The position numbers and the translations under genes are program-made. From positions 1,302,001 through 1,366,000 of the forward strand of contig NZ_SODM01000001.1 of assembly GCF_004368785.1 (NCBI RefSeq): DNA of 64,000 bases. The letters are read 5' to 3'. Below the pieces are notes generated by a model, which was not told where the DNA came from, searched no databases, and was given only the letters and a program-made list of their open reading frames with translations. Positions 16,848 to 25,278 of the stretch are shown piece by piece (the first letter of the stretch is position 1; each line of letters starts with the position of its first letter). The DNA is from Flavobacterium sp. 270 (lineage in GTDB: Bacteria > Bacteroidota > Bacteroidia > Flavobacteriales > Flavobacteriaceae).

Positions 16848-17474
16848 ATGAAATATGAGAATATAATAGAATTTAAAAATACTACCAAAGCCAGTAAAAG
16901 TAAAATATATAGATTTTACAATAAGAATGAAGATTTATTTTCAGCTACTATGCTAAAAAATGGAAAGAGAATATTTCCAATAGACCACGCACGCTATTTT
17001 AACAGTGAGGTAATGTTTGATGAAAATAAGATTCTCAGACAGGAAAACCAGTCTATGAGAAATTTAATTGATTGTCTGGAAGATAAAGACAGCCTGCAAT
17101 CTACTTTGTGGCAGATGAATTGGAGTTTCTTCTTTACTGTTGCCTACAAATTAGACCGTAAAAAGAACAGTTGTTTTAAGCAAATGCACGGGGTTTATGA
17201 TTATTTAGTTGAAAAGTATGGTAACACAACAGATTTAAGAATCTTCTTCACTACTGAACCGTTTACCAACCGAACAGGATATCATAACCATTTTGTAATA
17301 TATATTGAGGATAAGAAACTACATAAGGAAATTGTAACCGATATTCAAGCATATTTCAGCTACGATAGAATTGATGTGAGCCAATATGATAAATATAAAG
17401 CAGGATTGTTTTACATGTCAAAAGATGGTCTGAACGGGGAAGACTGGGATTTTATCAATACCATCAAAAAATAA
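16848..17474 (+). CDS. HUH-type Rep-like endonuclease (replication initiator or relaxase-like)
   Basis: 208 residues. The three rolling-circle motifs can be read: a hydrophobic strand WSFFFTVAYKLD (motif 1), the two-histidine strand GYHNHFVIYI (motif 2, H-x-H), and a tyrosine helix YDKYKAGLFYMSKDG (motif 3, Y-x-x-Y...YxxK). A residue 1-60 region precedes the catalytic core. Would nick one strand at the element's origin, with the RecA-fold ATPase as helicase. The single residue between the histidines is Asn rather than hydrophobic, which lowers certainty. Confidence 0.6.
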   Translation: MKYENIIEFKNTTKASKSKIYRFYNKNEDLFSATMLKNGKRIFPIDHARYFNSEVMFDENKILRQENQSMRNLIDCLEDKDSLQSTLWQMNWSFFFTVAYKLDRKKNSCFKQMHGVYDYLVEKYGNTTDLRIFFTTEPFTNRTGYHNHFVIYIEDKKLHKEIVTDIQAYFSYDRIDVSQYDKYKAGLFYMSKDGLNGEDWDFINTIKK

Positions 17475-17480
17475 GTAATC

Positions 17481-17627
17481 ATGAAAATAAAATTAACCTT
17501 ATCTCAACTAAAAAAGATTCTGGAAAAAGAAGACCTAAAATTTCCAATTATTTTTAAACAGTCAAATTTTACACCCAAACAATTTGGTGAACTTTCAAAA
17601 TTACTGCAAAATAGAAATCGAAGCTAA
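17481..17627 (+). CDS. Small protein following the Rep-like gene
   Basis: 48 residues (MKIKLTLSQLKKILEKEDLK ... LLQNRNRS), starting six bases after the Rep-like stop, so translationally linked. A leucine-rich helix followed by a basic tail. No family recognised. Confidence 0.5.
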   Translation: MKIKLTLSQLKKILEKEDLKFPIIFKQSNFTPKQFGELSKLLQNRNRS

Positions 17628-17655
17628 TTTAAAAAAGTTCATTTCTATATTTTAT

Positions 17656-17835
17656 GTTCACAGTGTTCACGTTTCTATTTATAAACAACGTGAACAAAAA
17701 AATCCATAAATACTCAAAAGTTTCACTTCTAATAATAGTGAAACTTTTTAAGTTAACTGAACCCCTATAAATAAAGGGCTGACAAAGATTTGGTAATTCT
17801 TGTCAGTAAAAAAGTTTCACTTTTGAGTGTTTTTA
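17656..17835. repeat. Cluster of inverted repeats upstream of the second recombinase
   Basis: GTTCACGTT (17665-17673) inverted to AACGTGAAC (17687-17695), the nonamer also found twice at 13893-13910. Then AAAAGTTTCACT (17716-17727) / AGTGAAACTTTTT (17737-17749), CTGACAA (17779-17785) / TTGTCAG (17800-17806), and AAAGTTTCACTTTTGAGT (17811-17828), which is partly an inverted copy of ACTCAAAAG (17712-17720). Such density of dyads suggests an origin or recombination site. Confidence 0.6.
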
Positions 17836-17887
17836 TTTGTTTTTGAAACTTTTTGTCTGTATTTTTACATTAATAAACAAGAAAGCC

Positions 17888-18451
17888 ATGAGCCTAAAAA
17901 ATTCTTCTACTACTAGCGATTATTTAAATTTTGATTCGACTTTGAACAAAGCAATAAAAATTATCAAAACCGATAAGAATTTCAAATTAGGCTTTTTGAT
18001 TGTATTCGGAATAAATGCTGGATTAAGAATATCTGATATATTGGAATTGAAACATGAAGATTTACAAAACAATTCTATTTCTTTAGTCGAATCAAAAACG
18101 AATAAAAAAAGAGTAATCAGATTAAACGATAATATTAAAAATGCTTATTCTTTACTAAAAGAAAGATGTTCAGAAAATACAGGTTATGTATTCACCTCAA
18201 ACCAAAATACAGTTTTTAGCTCTCAATATGTTAATCGTAAATTAAAAGAAATCTTAGGTTCTAAAAATCTAGCAATTTCTACTCACAGTCTTAGAAAAAC
18301 TTTTGGTCGCCAAGTATGGTCAAACAACAATGAGACAGATAAAGCACTTTTATACCTTAGCGAGCTATTTAACCATTCTTCACCAGCAATTACAAAAAGA
18401 TATCTAGGAATTAGACAAGAGGAACTAGATGATATTTACATGAATTTGTAA
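17888..18451 (+). CDS. Small tyrosine recombinase (XerD-like)
   Basis: 187 residues from the ATG at 17888; the longer start at 17837 adds a hydrophobic leader untypical of the family. Catalytic residues are visible: Arg in GINAGLRISDILELK, Lys in ESKTNKKRVIRL, HSLRKTF (HxxR), FNHSSPAITKRYLGI (H and the nucleophilic Tyr). It consists of the catalytic domain without the usual arm-binding and core-binding halves, so it may resolve multimers or act at the dyad cluster just upstream. Confidence 0.82.
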   Translation: MSLKNSSTTSDYLNFDSTLNKAIKIIKTDKNFKLGFLIVFGINAGLRISDILELKHEDLQNNSISLVESKTNKKRVIRLNDNIKNAYSLLKERCSENTGYVFTSNQNTVFSSQYVNRKLKEILGSKNLAISTHSLRKTFGRQVWSNNNETDKALLYLSELFNHSSPAITKRYLGIRQEELDDIYMNL

Positions 18452-18547
18452 GGCTATTTAATAAAAATATTTATTTTTACTAACTGCAATTAACATAATT
18501 TAAAGTTGATTTATAACTTCAATAGTAACATTCCTAAAAAGTTAAAC

Positions 18548-19294
18548 ATGAGCACTAAACACGAAATAGACACTTATTCAAAATTAGAACTTGGAGGAAC
18601 TTTTTTTCTTGAAGAATCATTTCGTTATTTACATACTGCTTTGAAGTCCGAACATAGTTCAATATTATTTTCTGAAGAGTTAAACCTTATTGAACCATCT
18701 AAAGAAGACCGTGAAATAATTAACAAAACACACTTACCCGATAATGCAGTTGGAATTTTACAATCAAACATACCTGATGTTCTGACAAATGAAACGATAA
18801 GTTTAATGTCAAACGCTTGGCAAAAATCTCAATTAAGAGCAGAAACTGAAAAACACAAATTCGGACTGAATCATAGAATAGACTCAATTGAAATATTAGG
18901 TCATTTAAATAATTTTGGTTTCTTTATAGAAACTCTTGTAAATAGACATTTACTCTTTTTAAATCAGACAGGTGTAATTGACGAGTTTAGCTATGCTAGA
19001 ATTTCCATTTCTAAGATAATGGAACGTTTAATTTATATTTTTAAAGATGATTTAAACAACAATAAAGTTCATTTGAATGAAATCACCAACCTGTTCAGTT
19101 TAAGAAATAAGACAGTACATTTTACACCTGACAATGCCATTGCATTGAAACCAAAAATATCGGAGCTGATACAAATATGGAATCAAAGTGTAAAAATTAT
19201 TAGTAAATTAGAAAAAAAAGAAAAATTTAATGAAGAAAGCTTTTCAAAAAGATTAGAAAAGCACATAGCCGAAATTAAAACTAATTGGACATAA
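18548..19294 (+). CDS. HEPN-like protein
   Basis: 248 residues from the ATG at 18548 (MSTKHEIDTYSK); 18506 is an alternative. All-alpha. Around residue 185 the motif LRNKTVHFTPD gives R-x4-H with N after R, the RNase signature of HEPN domains, in a helix following SISKIMERLIYIFKDDL. HEPN proteins are RNA-cleaving toxins or defence effectors; no MNT or other antitoxin partner is adjacent. Assignment rests on the motif and helical layout, so it is moderate. Confidence 0.5.
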   Translation: MSTKHEIDTYSKLELGGTFFLEESFRYLHTALKSEHSSILFSEELNLIEPSKEDREIINKTHLPDNAVGILQSNIPDVLTNETISLMSNAWQKSQLRAETEKHKFGLNHRIDSIEILGHLNNFGFFIETLVNRHLLFLNQTGVIDEFSYARISISKIMERLIYIFKDDLNNNKVHLNEITNLFSLRNKTVHFTPDNAIALKPKISELIQIWNQSVKIISKLEKKEKFNEESFSKRLEKHIAEIKTNWT

Positions 19295-19344
19295 ACTCAA
19301 GTACACAATATTTTACAAAATTAAAATATTAGCACGAAACATTA

Positions 19345-20121
19345 TCATTCAAATCTAAATCCAACTTTAGCGAGTTTAATCTCTACTAAATCAACTGCTT
19401 TCCTTGAATTCATAGGGTTATTCTTACCGCTTACATCATCACGTAGCATTGGATTTATCATTGATTGAATTGTGGATGCCTGTGCTCCTGTAATAGCACT
19501 CAGAATCGTAGCCATGCTATTAACCGATGTATTAAAGGGTTGCTTCGTTCTTAAAAAATCAATGATTCCAAGCTTTTCTAAAAAAACTATTTTTGCAGTA
19601 CTTGTAGTATCACTTAAATCAATAATTTCATCACTTTGTTGTAATTCACCATCATTTTCATGTGAATACCAATCAAGGTTTTCTTCAACTGTTTCCTCAT
19701 AAAACATTTGAAACATTGTATTGTTTCTTAGTCTTGAATCCTTTGGTAAATCACTTATTTTTCTAGTAAGTAAATCATTGAGAATTTTTGAAAATTTCTT
19801 GCTCTCATTCTCTACTTCTTCGACATCTGTTTCTTTATTTTCTTTCAAATGAATCTCAATATATTTATTCCTCCTTTGAACTATATCAGTCTTTTGCTCT
19901 CCACGATGATGATTTATATAATAAATATCAGGAACTTCAATTCCATTATCTAATTTTATTTTTTGTATTAATGAAGCCTTATATCTTGCATGCTCACTCA
20001 TCAAATCGTACAATAACTCCACATCTAAATTATTAGTTAAATCATATATATTTCTTCTAATATCAAATTCAGTTAATTTACTGCTTTCGTTAAAAAATGC
20101 TATTAATTTTGAAATACTCAT
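19345..20121 (-). CDS. Mobile-element hypothetical protein next to integrase
   Basis: 258 residues, soluble. N-terminal helices (MSISKLIAFFNESSKL), a charged middle, and a C-terminal domain KIVFLEKLGIIDFLRTK ... ATILSAITGAQAST ... GKNNPMNSRKAVDLV. I recall the C-terminal pattern from proteins beside integrases in Bacteroidota islands. The gene ends the integrase transcript 28 bp downstream. Possibly an integration or excision accessory factor; function not established. Confidence 0.6.
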   Translation of the reverse strand: MSISKLIAFFNESSKLTEFDIRRNIYDLTNNLDVELLYDLMSEHARYKASLIQKIKLDNGIEVPDIYYINHHRGEQKTDIVQRRNKYIEIHLKENKETDVEEVENESKKFSKILNDLLTRKISDLPKDSRLRNNTMFQMFYEETVEENLDWYSHENDGELQQSDEIIDLSDTTSTAKIVFLEKLGIIDFLRTKQPFNTSVNSMATILSAITGAQASTIQSMINPMLRDDVSGKNNPMNSRKAVDLVEIKLAKVGFRFE

Positions 20122-20149
20122 TTAAAATTGTGTTTTATTCTTTCTATTT

Positions 20150-21379
20150 TCAAAGTGCCAATTTATTAAAATATTCTAACATCTGCGAAGCATTATCATA
20201 AGTTGTTTTACCAATATAAGATAAGAACATTGTTTCAGTTCCATGTGCTGTTATATTCATCAATATAGAGGTTGGTATTCTACCGTAAAAATTCGTAGCA
20301 AATGACCTTCTACACACATGAGAACTTATAACTTGCCATTTTTCATATTTGCCAACGGTTAGAGTCCTTTTTTCATCAATACGCATTTTACCCTTTACAA
20401 TTGTATTAATCTTTGCTTCCTTACAGACTTCTTTACAATAGCTATTAAAGTTTTCTAAGTTTATTCTATAAGGCAATCCACTTTCTATTATTTCGATTGC
20501 TGAAGGAATCAAAGGAATAGCAACCTTCTTACCAGTTTTCTTTTGCTTTAATTCTATAATTTTCATTCCATTTATATCTTTAATATTTTTTTCAGTAATA
20601 TCAAGCAAATCACCTGCTCTTTGCCCAATTAAACATCCTAATAACAGCCATTTCCTTGCATTAATATAAGCCTCTCGCTCTAACTTAACATTTTTAATAA
20701 GTTCTTGCTCAGCTTCAGTTAAAATAATGATTTCGTCTGGCTCTTTGACTTGTTTGATTGCTTTGATTTGTTTAAACTGTGGATGTGTTGGAATTCCATT
20801 TATAGATGCTCTATTAACTACTGCCCTCAATATAGAGATATAAGTACCAATATAATTTATAGAACGTCCTTTAGCTCTATTATACTTTTTAAAGACATCA
20901 ATAAAATTTAAATCTATATCTCTAATAAGTATCTGTTTTCCTTTTAAATTATCTATCTCATATTTAATTATAAACTTTTTAAGATTTTCTAAATTTTTAA
21001 TTGACCCCGAACTTAAATTATCACCAGAATTAATATAGGCATCTATAGAATTAGTTAAAATATCTAAATCAACCACTACAACTTTATTATTAAAAAGGTC
21101 TATCTGATGTTGCAACCATTCACCAGAAAATATTTGTCCTTTATCAATCGAATTATTATAGGCATCATTAATAAAAACTGATAATTTTTCTAGTTTGAAT
21201 TTAATTGCTTTCAATTCTTGACTCTTCTGCAACGGCTGTCCTTTATCTTTACTCCAATCATTGGGATTAATAACAAAACCAGTTTTACGCTTCCAAACTG
21301 ATTCTCTATTTATTGAATAACGAATGTAAATGTTTGCATTTTCATTTTTACTTTGAATAAGATATTTTATAGTTGCCAT
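20150..21379 (-). CDS. Tyrosine integrase of the element
   Basis: 409 residues, the normal length for Bacteroidota integrases. N-terminal arm-binding domain (MATIKYLIQSKNENANIYIR), SAM-like core-binding region (about 100-210), catalytic domain with Arg in LIGQRAGDLLDI (~247), Lys in QKKTGKKVAIP, HVCRRSFATNF (HxxR, ~353), ITAHGTETMF and the Tyr of FLSYIGKT. Its start lies 165 bp from the right att, the usual place for the gene acting on that site. Between them are the AGTCAAC arm sites inside a terminator hairpin. Confidence 0.93.
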   Translation of the reverse strand: MATIKYLIQSKNENANIYIRYSINRESVWKRKTGFVINPNDWSKDKGQPLQKSQELKAIKFKLEKLSVFINDAYNNSIDKGQIFSGEWLQHQIDLFNNKVVVVDLDILTNSIDAYINSGDNLSSGSIKNLENLKKFIIKYEIDNLKGKQILIRDIDLNFIDVFKKYNRAKGRSINYIGTYISILRAVVNRASINGIPTHPQFKQIKAIKQVKEPDEIIILTEAEQELIKNVKLEREAYINARKWLLLGCLIGQRAGDLLDITEKNIKDINGMKIIELKQKKTGKKVAIPLIPSAIEIIESGLPYRINLENFNSYCKEVCKEAKINTIVKGKMRIDEKRTLTVGKYEKWQVISSHVCRRSFATNFYGRIPTSILMNITAHGTETMFLSYIGKTTYDNASQMLEYFNKLAL

Positions 21380-21416
21380 CCTTTATATTTATTATCTGTC
21401 AAATGTAAACAAAAAA

Positions 21417-21457
21417 AATACACTTTTAGTCAACAATTAGTCAACCAAAAGTGTATT
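21417..21457 (-). terminator. Element-borne terminator now serving icmF, with arm sites in its loop
   Basis: AATACACTTTT (21417-21427) pairs with AAAAGTGTATT (21447-21457); on the minus strand the hairpin is followed by eight T. It lies 88 bp after the icmF stop and 38 bp before the integrase start. Thus it would end icmF transcripts and shield integrase from read-through. Confidence 0.72.
21424..21446. promoter_or_regulatory. Putative integrase arm-type sites, right end
   Basis: TTTTAGTCAACAATTAGTCA plus ACC: two AGTCAAC units, 12 bases apart, matching the pair at 7993-8014. They occupy the loop of the terminator hairpin. Confidence 0.55.
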
Positions 21458-21544
21458 CCGATAAATTCATTAAAATCTAAAAAACAACTAAAGCATTGAA
21501 AATACTAGGATTTTATTCACTTTGATTTAGGCGAATTACTCATT

Positions 21545-21565
21545 TTACATATTCCTTCTATACTG
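21545..21565. repeat. attachment site, right copy (inside icmF)
   Basis: Identical to 7940-7960. On the minus strand it reads the codons for Q-Y-R-R-N-M and the stop, so integration leaves the IcmF product intact. Confidence 0.85.
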
Positions 21566-24500
21566 TCCGCCCACTTCAAACAACGCCGAAGTAATCTGCC
21601 CCAAAGAACAAACCTTTGTAGCTTCCATTAAATAATCGAATAAGTTTTCGTTTTTAATTGCAGCTTCCTGAAGTTTATTTAAATGCTCGTTTACTTTTGC
21701 TTCGTGAAACTGATGTAAATTATCCAACATCGTAATTTGATATTGTTTTTCTTCTTCGGTTGCGCGGATAACTTCTGCCGGAATTACTGTTGGTGAACCT
21801 TTTGAACTTAAGAAAGTATTTACACCCACAATTGGGAAATCTCCGTTGTGTTTTAAGGTTTCGTAATACAAACTTTCTTCCTGAATTTTAGAACGTTGGT
21901 ACATGGTTTCCATTGCACCAAGAACTCCGCCACGTTCTGTAATTCTGTCGAATTCTTGTAAAACGGCAGCTTCAACTAAATCCGTTAATTCTTCGATGAT
22001 GAAAGAACCTTGAATTGGGTTTTCGTTTTTCGCTAAACCTAATTCTTTATTAATAATCAGCTGAATTGCCATTGCTCTACGAACCGATTCTTCTGTTGGT
22101 GTTGTAATCGCTTCGTCGTAAGCATTGGTGTGCAATGAATTACAGTTATCATAAATCGCGTACAAAGCTTGCAAAGTCGTACGGATATCATTAAAATCAA
22201 TTTCCTGCGCGTGCAACGAACGCCCAGAAGTTTGAATATGGTATTTCAGCATTTGTGCTCTTTCGTTGGCGCCGTATTTGTTTTTCATGGCTTTTGCCCA
22301 AATCTTACGCGCCACACGACCAATTACTGAATATTCTGGATCGACTCCGTTTGAGAAGAAGAACGATAAATTTGGTCCAAAATCGTTGATATTCATTCCG
22401 CGACTCAAATAATATTCCACGTAAGTGAAACCATTCGAAAGCGTAAATGCCAATTGAGTAATTGGGTTTGCTCCCGCCTCTGCAATATGATATCCAGAAA
22501 TTGAAACCGAATAAAAATTACGAACGTTTTTGGTAATAAAATATTCCTGAACGTCACCCATTAATCTCAACGCAAATTCAGTTGAGAAAATACAAGTATT
22601 CTGCGCCTGATCTTCTTTTAGAATATCGGCCTGAACGGTTCCACGAACTTGCGAAAGTGTTCTTACTTTGATTTCATTATAAACTTCTTGAGGTAAAACC
22701 TGATCTCCGGTTACACCCAAAAGCATTAAACCTAAACCATTATTTCCTTCTGGCAGATCGCCTTGATAATGTGGGCGTTCTGTTCCTTTTTCTTTGTATA
22801 TTTTGTTGATTTTTGCCTCAACCTCTTTTTCTAAATCATTGGCTTTGATGTACAACTCGCATTGCTGATCAATCGCCGCATTCATAAAGAAACCTAACAA
22901 CATTGGTGCTGGGCCGTTTATCGTCATACTTACCGAAGTTAAAGCATGAACCAAATCAAAACCAGAATATAATTTTTTGGCATCGTCTAAACAGCAGATA
23001 GAAACTCCGGCATTTCCAATTTTACCGTAAATATCTGGACGTACATCTGGATCATTTCCGTATAAAGTTACACTATCAAAAGCTGTAGAAAGACGTTTTG
23101 CAGGCATTCCCGCACTTACATAATGAAAACGTTTGTTGGTTCTTTCTGGTCCGCCCTCGCCCGCAAACATTCTCGACGGATCTTCGCCTTCACGTTTAAA
23201 CGGATATAATCCCGACGCAAACGGAAATTCTCCAGGAACATTTTCCTGCAGATTCCATCGCAGAATATCACCCCAAGCTTCGTATTTCGGCAAAGCAATT
23301 TTCGGAATCTGTAAATGTGATAAACTTTCAGAATGCGTGGCAATTTTGATTTCTTTATCACGAACTTTAAACGAGTAAACCGGATTTTTGTATTTGTTTA
23401 CTTTTTCATCCCAATTCAGAATAATTTCCCAATTGTAAGGATCTAAATCCATTTTTACTTTATCAAACTGATTTAGTAAAAGATTTAAAAAAATTCTGTT
23501 TTCGTCATGTTCTGCAATTCCGCTTGGCAAAACAGTAGAATCGTCGATACCTGCTTTTATTATTTGAGGAACTTTTCCAGAAACAGATTCTATCGTTTTA
23601 AAGATTCCGTATAATTTCTGAGCTACTTTTTGCTGTAAAAGTGCCGTTTCATCATAACTTCTATTATTCTCTGCAATTTCAGACAAATAACGCGTTCTGT
23701 GTGGCGGAATCACGAAGATTTTCTCGCTCATTTCTTTTGTGATTTCAAAAGTCGATTTCAAATCAGAATCAGTCTTTTCTACCACTTTATCCATAATCGC
23801 TTTATAAAGCGTATTCATTCCCGGATCGTTAAACTGCGAAGCAATCGTTCCAAAAACCGGCATTTCGTCTGGGTTTTTATCCCAAAGATTATGGTTTCTT
23901 TGATATTGTTTTTTTACATCGCGAATTGCGTCTAATGCACCGCGTTTATCAAATTTATTTAAAGCCACTAAATCGGCAAAATCAAGCATGTCGATTTTCT
24001 CCAATTGTGTTGCAGCACCAAACTCTGGTGTCATTACATATAATGATACATCAGAATGGTCCATAATTTCGGTATCTGATTGTCCGATTCCCGAAGTTTC
24101 CAGAATAATCAAATCGTATTTTGCTGCTTTTAGAACCTGAATCGCTTCTGCAACATATTTAGACAAAGCCAAATTCGACTGACGTGTCGCCAGCGAACGC
24201 ATATATACACGCGGATTATTAATCGCATTCATACGGATTCTGTCTCCTAAAAGCGCTCCGCCCGTTTTTCTTTTCGAAGGATCGACAGAAACCAATCCGA
24301 TTGTTTTTTCTGGAAAATCTATTAAAAATCGACGTACTAATTCGTCTACCAAAGATGATTTTCCTGCTCCTCCCGTTCCGGTAATTCCTAAAACAGGAAT
24401 TTTAGAATTCGTATTATTTTGATGAATCTGATCAAAAACCGGTTTTGCAATTTCCGGGAAATTTTCTGCAGCCGAAATCAAACGTGCAATTGCCGTTGGA

Positions 24501-24985
24501 TTTTTATCTTCTATATGATCAATTTCTCCGTTTAATTTATCTCCAATCGGGAAATCAGCCTTTTCAACCAAATCGTTTATCATTCCCTGAAGTCCCAAAG
24601 AACGTCCGTCATCTGGCGCGTAAATTCGGGTAATACCATATTCATGCAACTCCGAAATTTCACTCGGAAGAATTACACCACCGCCGCCGCCAAAAATTTT
24701 GATATGCCCCGCTCCTTTTTCATGAAGCAAGTCATACATATATTTAAAGTATTCATTATGTCCACCTTGATATGAAGTCATTGCAATTGCATTCGCATCT
24801 TCCTGAATCGCGGTATTTACCACTTCTTCAACACTTCTATCATGACCCAAGTGAATTACCTCAACTCCGGTTGACTGAATAATACGACGCATGATATTAA
24901 TTGCGGCATCATGCCCGTCAAACAAAGATGCTGCGGTAACAATTCTTACTTTATTTTTAGGAATATATGTTTTTTGTTGTTCCAT
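21545..24985 (-). CDS. icmF: Fused isobutyryl-CoA mutase (IcmF)
   Basis: 1146 residues in three parts: an N-terminal cobalamin-binding domain (H25 in [27 protein letters not shown]), a MeaB-like G3E GTPase with P-loop [12 protein letters not shown] at 200-211, and a C-terminal (beta/alpha)8 mutase. The order B12-GTPase-mutase is diagnostic of IcmF; separate methylmalonyl-CoA mutase lacks the built-in chaperone. The active-site stretch [19 protein letters not shown] (about 595-615) is of the IcmF type. It isomerises isobutyryl- and n-butyryl-CoA in branched-chain metabolism; the GTPase loads and protects B12. The 3' end houses the island att. Confidence 0.9.
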   Translation of the reverse strand: MEQQKTYIPKNKVRIVTAASLFDGHDAAINIMRRIIQSTGVEVIHLGHDRSVEEVVNTAIQEDANAIAMTSYQGGHNEYFKYMYDLLHEKGAGHIKIFGGGGGVILPSEISELHEYGITRIYAPDDGRSLGLQGMINDLVEKADFPIGDKLNGEIDHIEDKNPTAIARLISAAENFPEIAKPVFDQIHQNNTNSKIPVLGITGTGGAGKSSLVDELVRRFLIDFPEKTIGLVSVDPSKRKTGGALLGDRIRMNAINNPRVYMRSLATRQSNLALSKYVAEAIQVLKAAKYDLIILETSGIGQSDTEIMDHSDVSLYVMTPEFGAATQLEKIDMLDFADLVALNKFDKRGALDAIRDVKKQYQRNHNLWDKNPDEMPVFGTIASQFNDPGMNTLYKAIMDKVVEKTDSDLKSTFEITKEMSEKIFVIPPHRTRYLSEIAENNRSYDETALLQQKVAQKLYGIFKTIESVSGKVPQIIKAGIDDSTVLPSGIAEHDENRIFLNLLLNQFDKVKMDLDPYNWEIILNWDEKVNKYKNPVYSFKVRDKEIKIATHSESLSHLQIPKIALPKYEAWGDILRWNLQENVPGEFPFASGLYPFKREGEDPSRMFAGEGGPERTNKRFHYVSAGMPAKRLSTAFDSVTLYGNDPDVRPDIYGKIGNAGVSICCLDDAKKLYSGFDLVHALTSVSMTINGPAPMLLGFFMNAAIDQQCELYIKANDLEKEVEAKINKIYKEKGTERPHYQGDLPEGNNGLGLMLLGVTGDQVLPQEVYNEIKVRTLSQVRGTVQADILKEDQAQNTCIFSTEFALRLMGDVQEYFITKNVRNFYSVSISGYHIAEAGANPITQLAFTLSNGFTYVEYYLSRGMNINDFGPNLSFFFSNGVDPEYSVIGRVARKIWAKAMKNKYGANERAQMLKYHIQTSGRSLHAQEIDFNDIRTTLQALYAIYDNCNSLHTNAYDEAITTPTEESVRRAMAIQLIINKELGLAKNENPIQGSFIIEELTDLVEAAVLQEFDRITERGGVLGAMETMYQRSKIQEESLYYETLKHNGDFPIVGVNTFLSSKGSPTVIPAEVIRATEEEKQYQITMLDNLHQFHEAKVNEHLNKLQEAAIKNENLFDYLMEATKVCSLGQITSALFEVGGQYRRNM

Positions 24986-25278
24986 TTTATGAATATGATA
25001 ATTTTATGAGGGCAATTTACAAAATATTTTAATATTTGAATACTACTCTAACTTTATGTTAGCAAAAAAATAATTGTTTTTTTCTCAATATATAGGTAAC
25101 AATTTTGATTTGAGATTGATTTAGTTAAAGAAAGCTTAAAGACATGGCAATTTCGCAACATTTAAACAAAATCTAAAAACATGTCTCTCAGCCTACTAAA
25201 GTAATTTAGCATTGTAGAAATGTCCCAAATTTTTACCAAAATCTACGTAACCTAAATAGTAACGTAATATTAAAAAAA

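Larger units (their letters stand above)
7940..21565. mobile_element. Integrative element inserted at the 3' end of icmF
   Basis: About 13.6 kb bounded by perfect 21-bp direct repeats (7940-7960 and 21545-21565). The right copy encodes the last residues and stop of IcmF; a tyrosine integrase gene starts 165 bp inside it. Contents from left: six-gene cargo operon, RecA-fold ATPase and HTH pair, XRE regulator, lipoprotein, HUH Rep-like protein, second tyrosine recombinase, HEPN-like protein, island-type hypothetical protein, integrase. No relaxosome, type IV secretion, capsid or terminase gene was seen, so it is a non-conjugative integrative (possibly mobilizable or satellite) element. Confidence 0.85.

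Noticed and set aside
7940..21565. Prophage or full ICE
   Set aside because: No capsid, terminase, tail, relaxase-coupling or type IV secretion genes were found in the interval.
21545..24985. Ordinary methylmalonyl-CoA mutase
   Set aside because: The fused B12-GTPase-mutase order and the IcmF-type active-site stretch favour isobutyryl-CoA mutase; exact substrate preference still needs assay.
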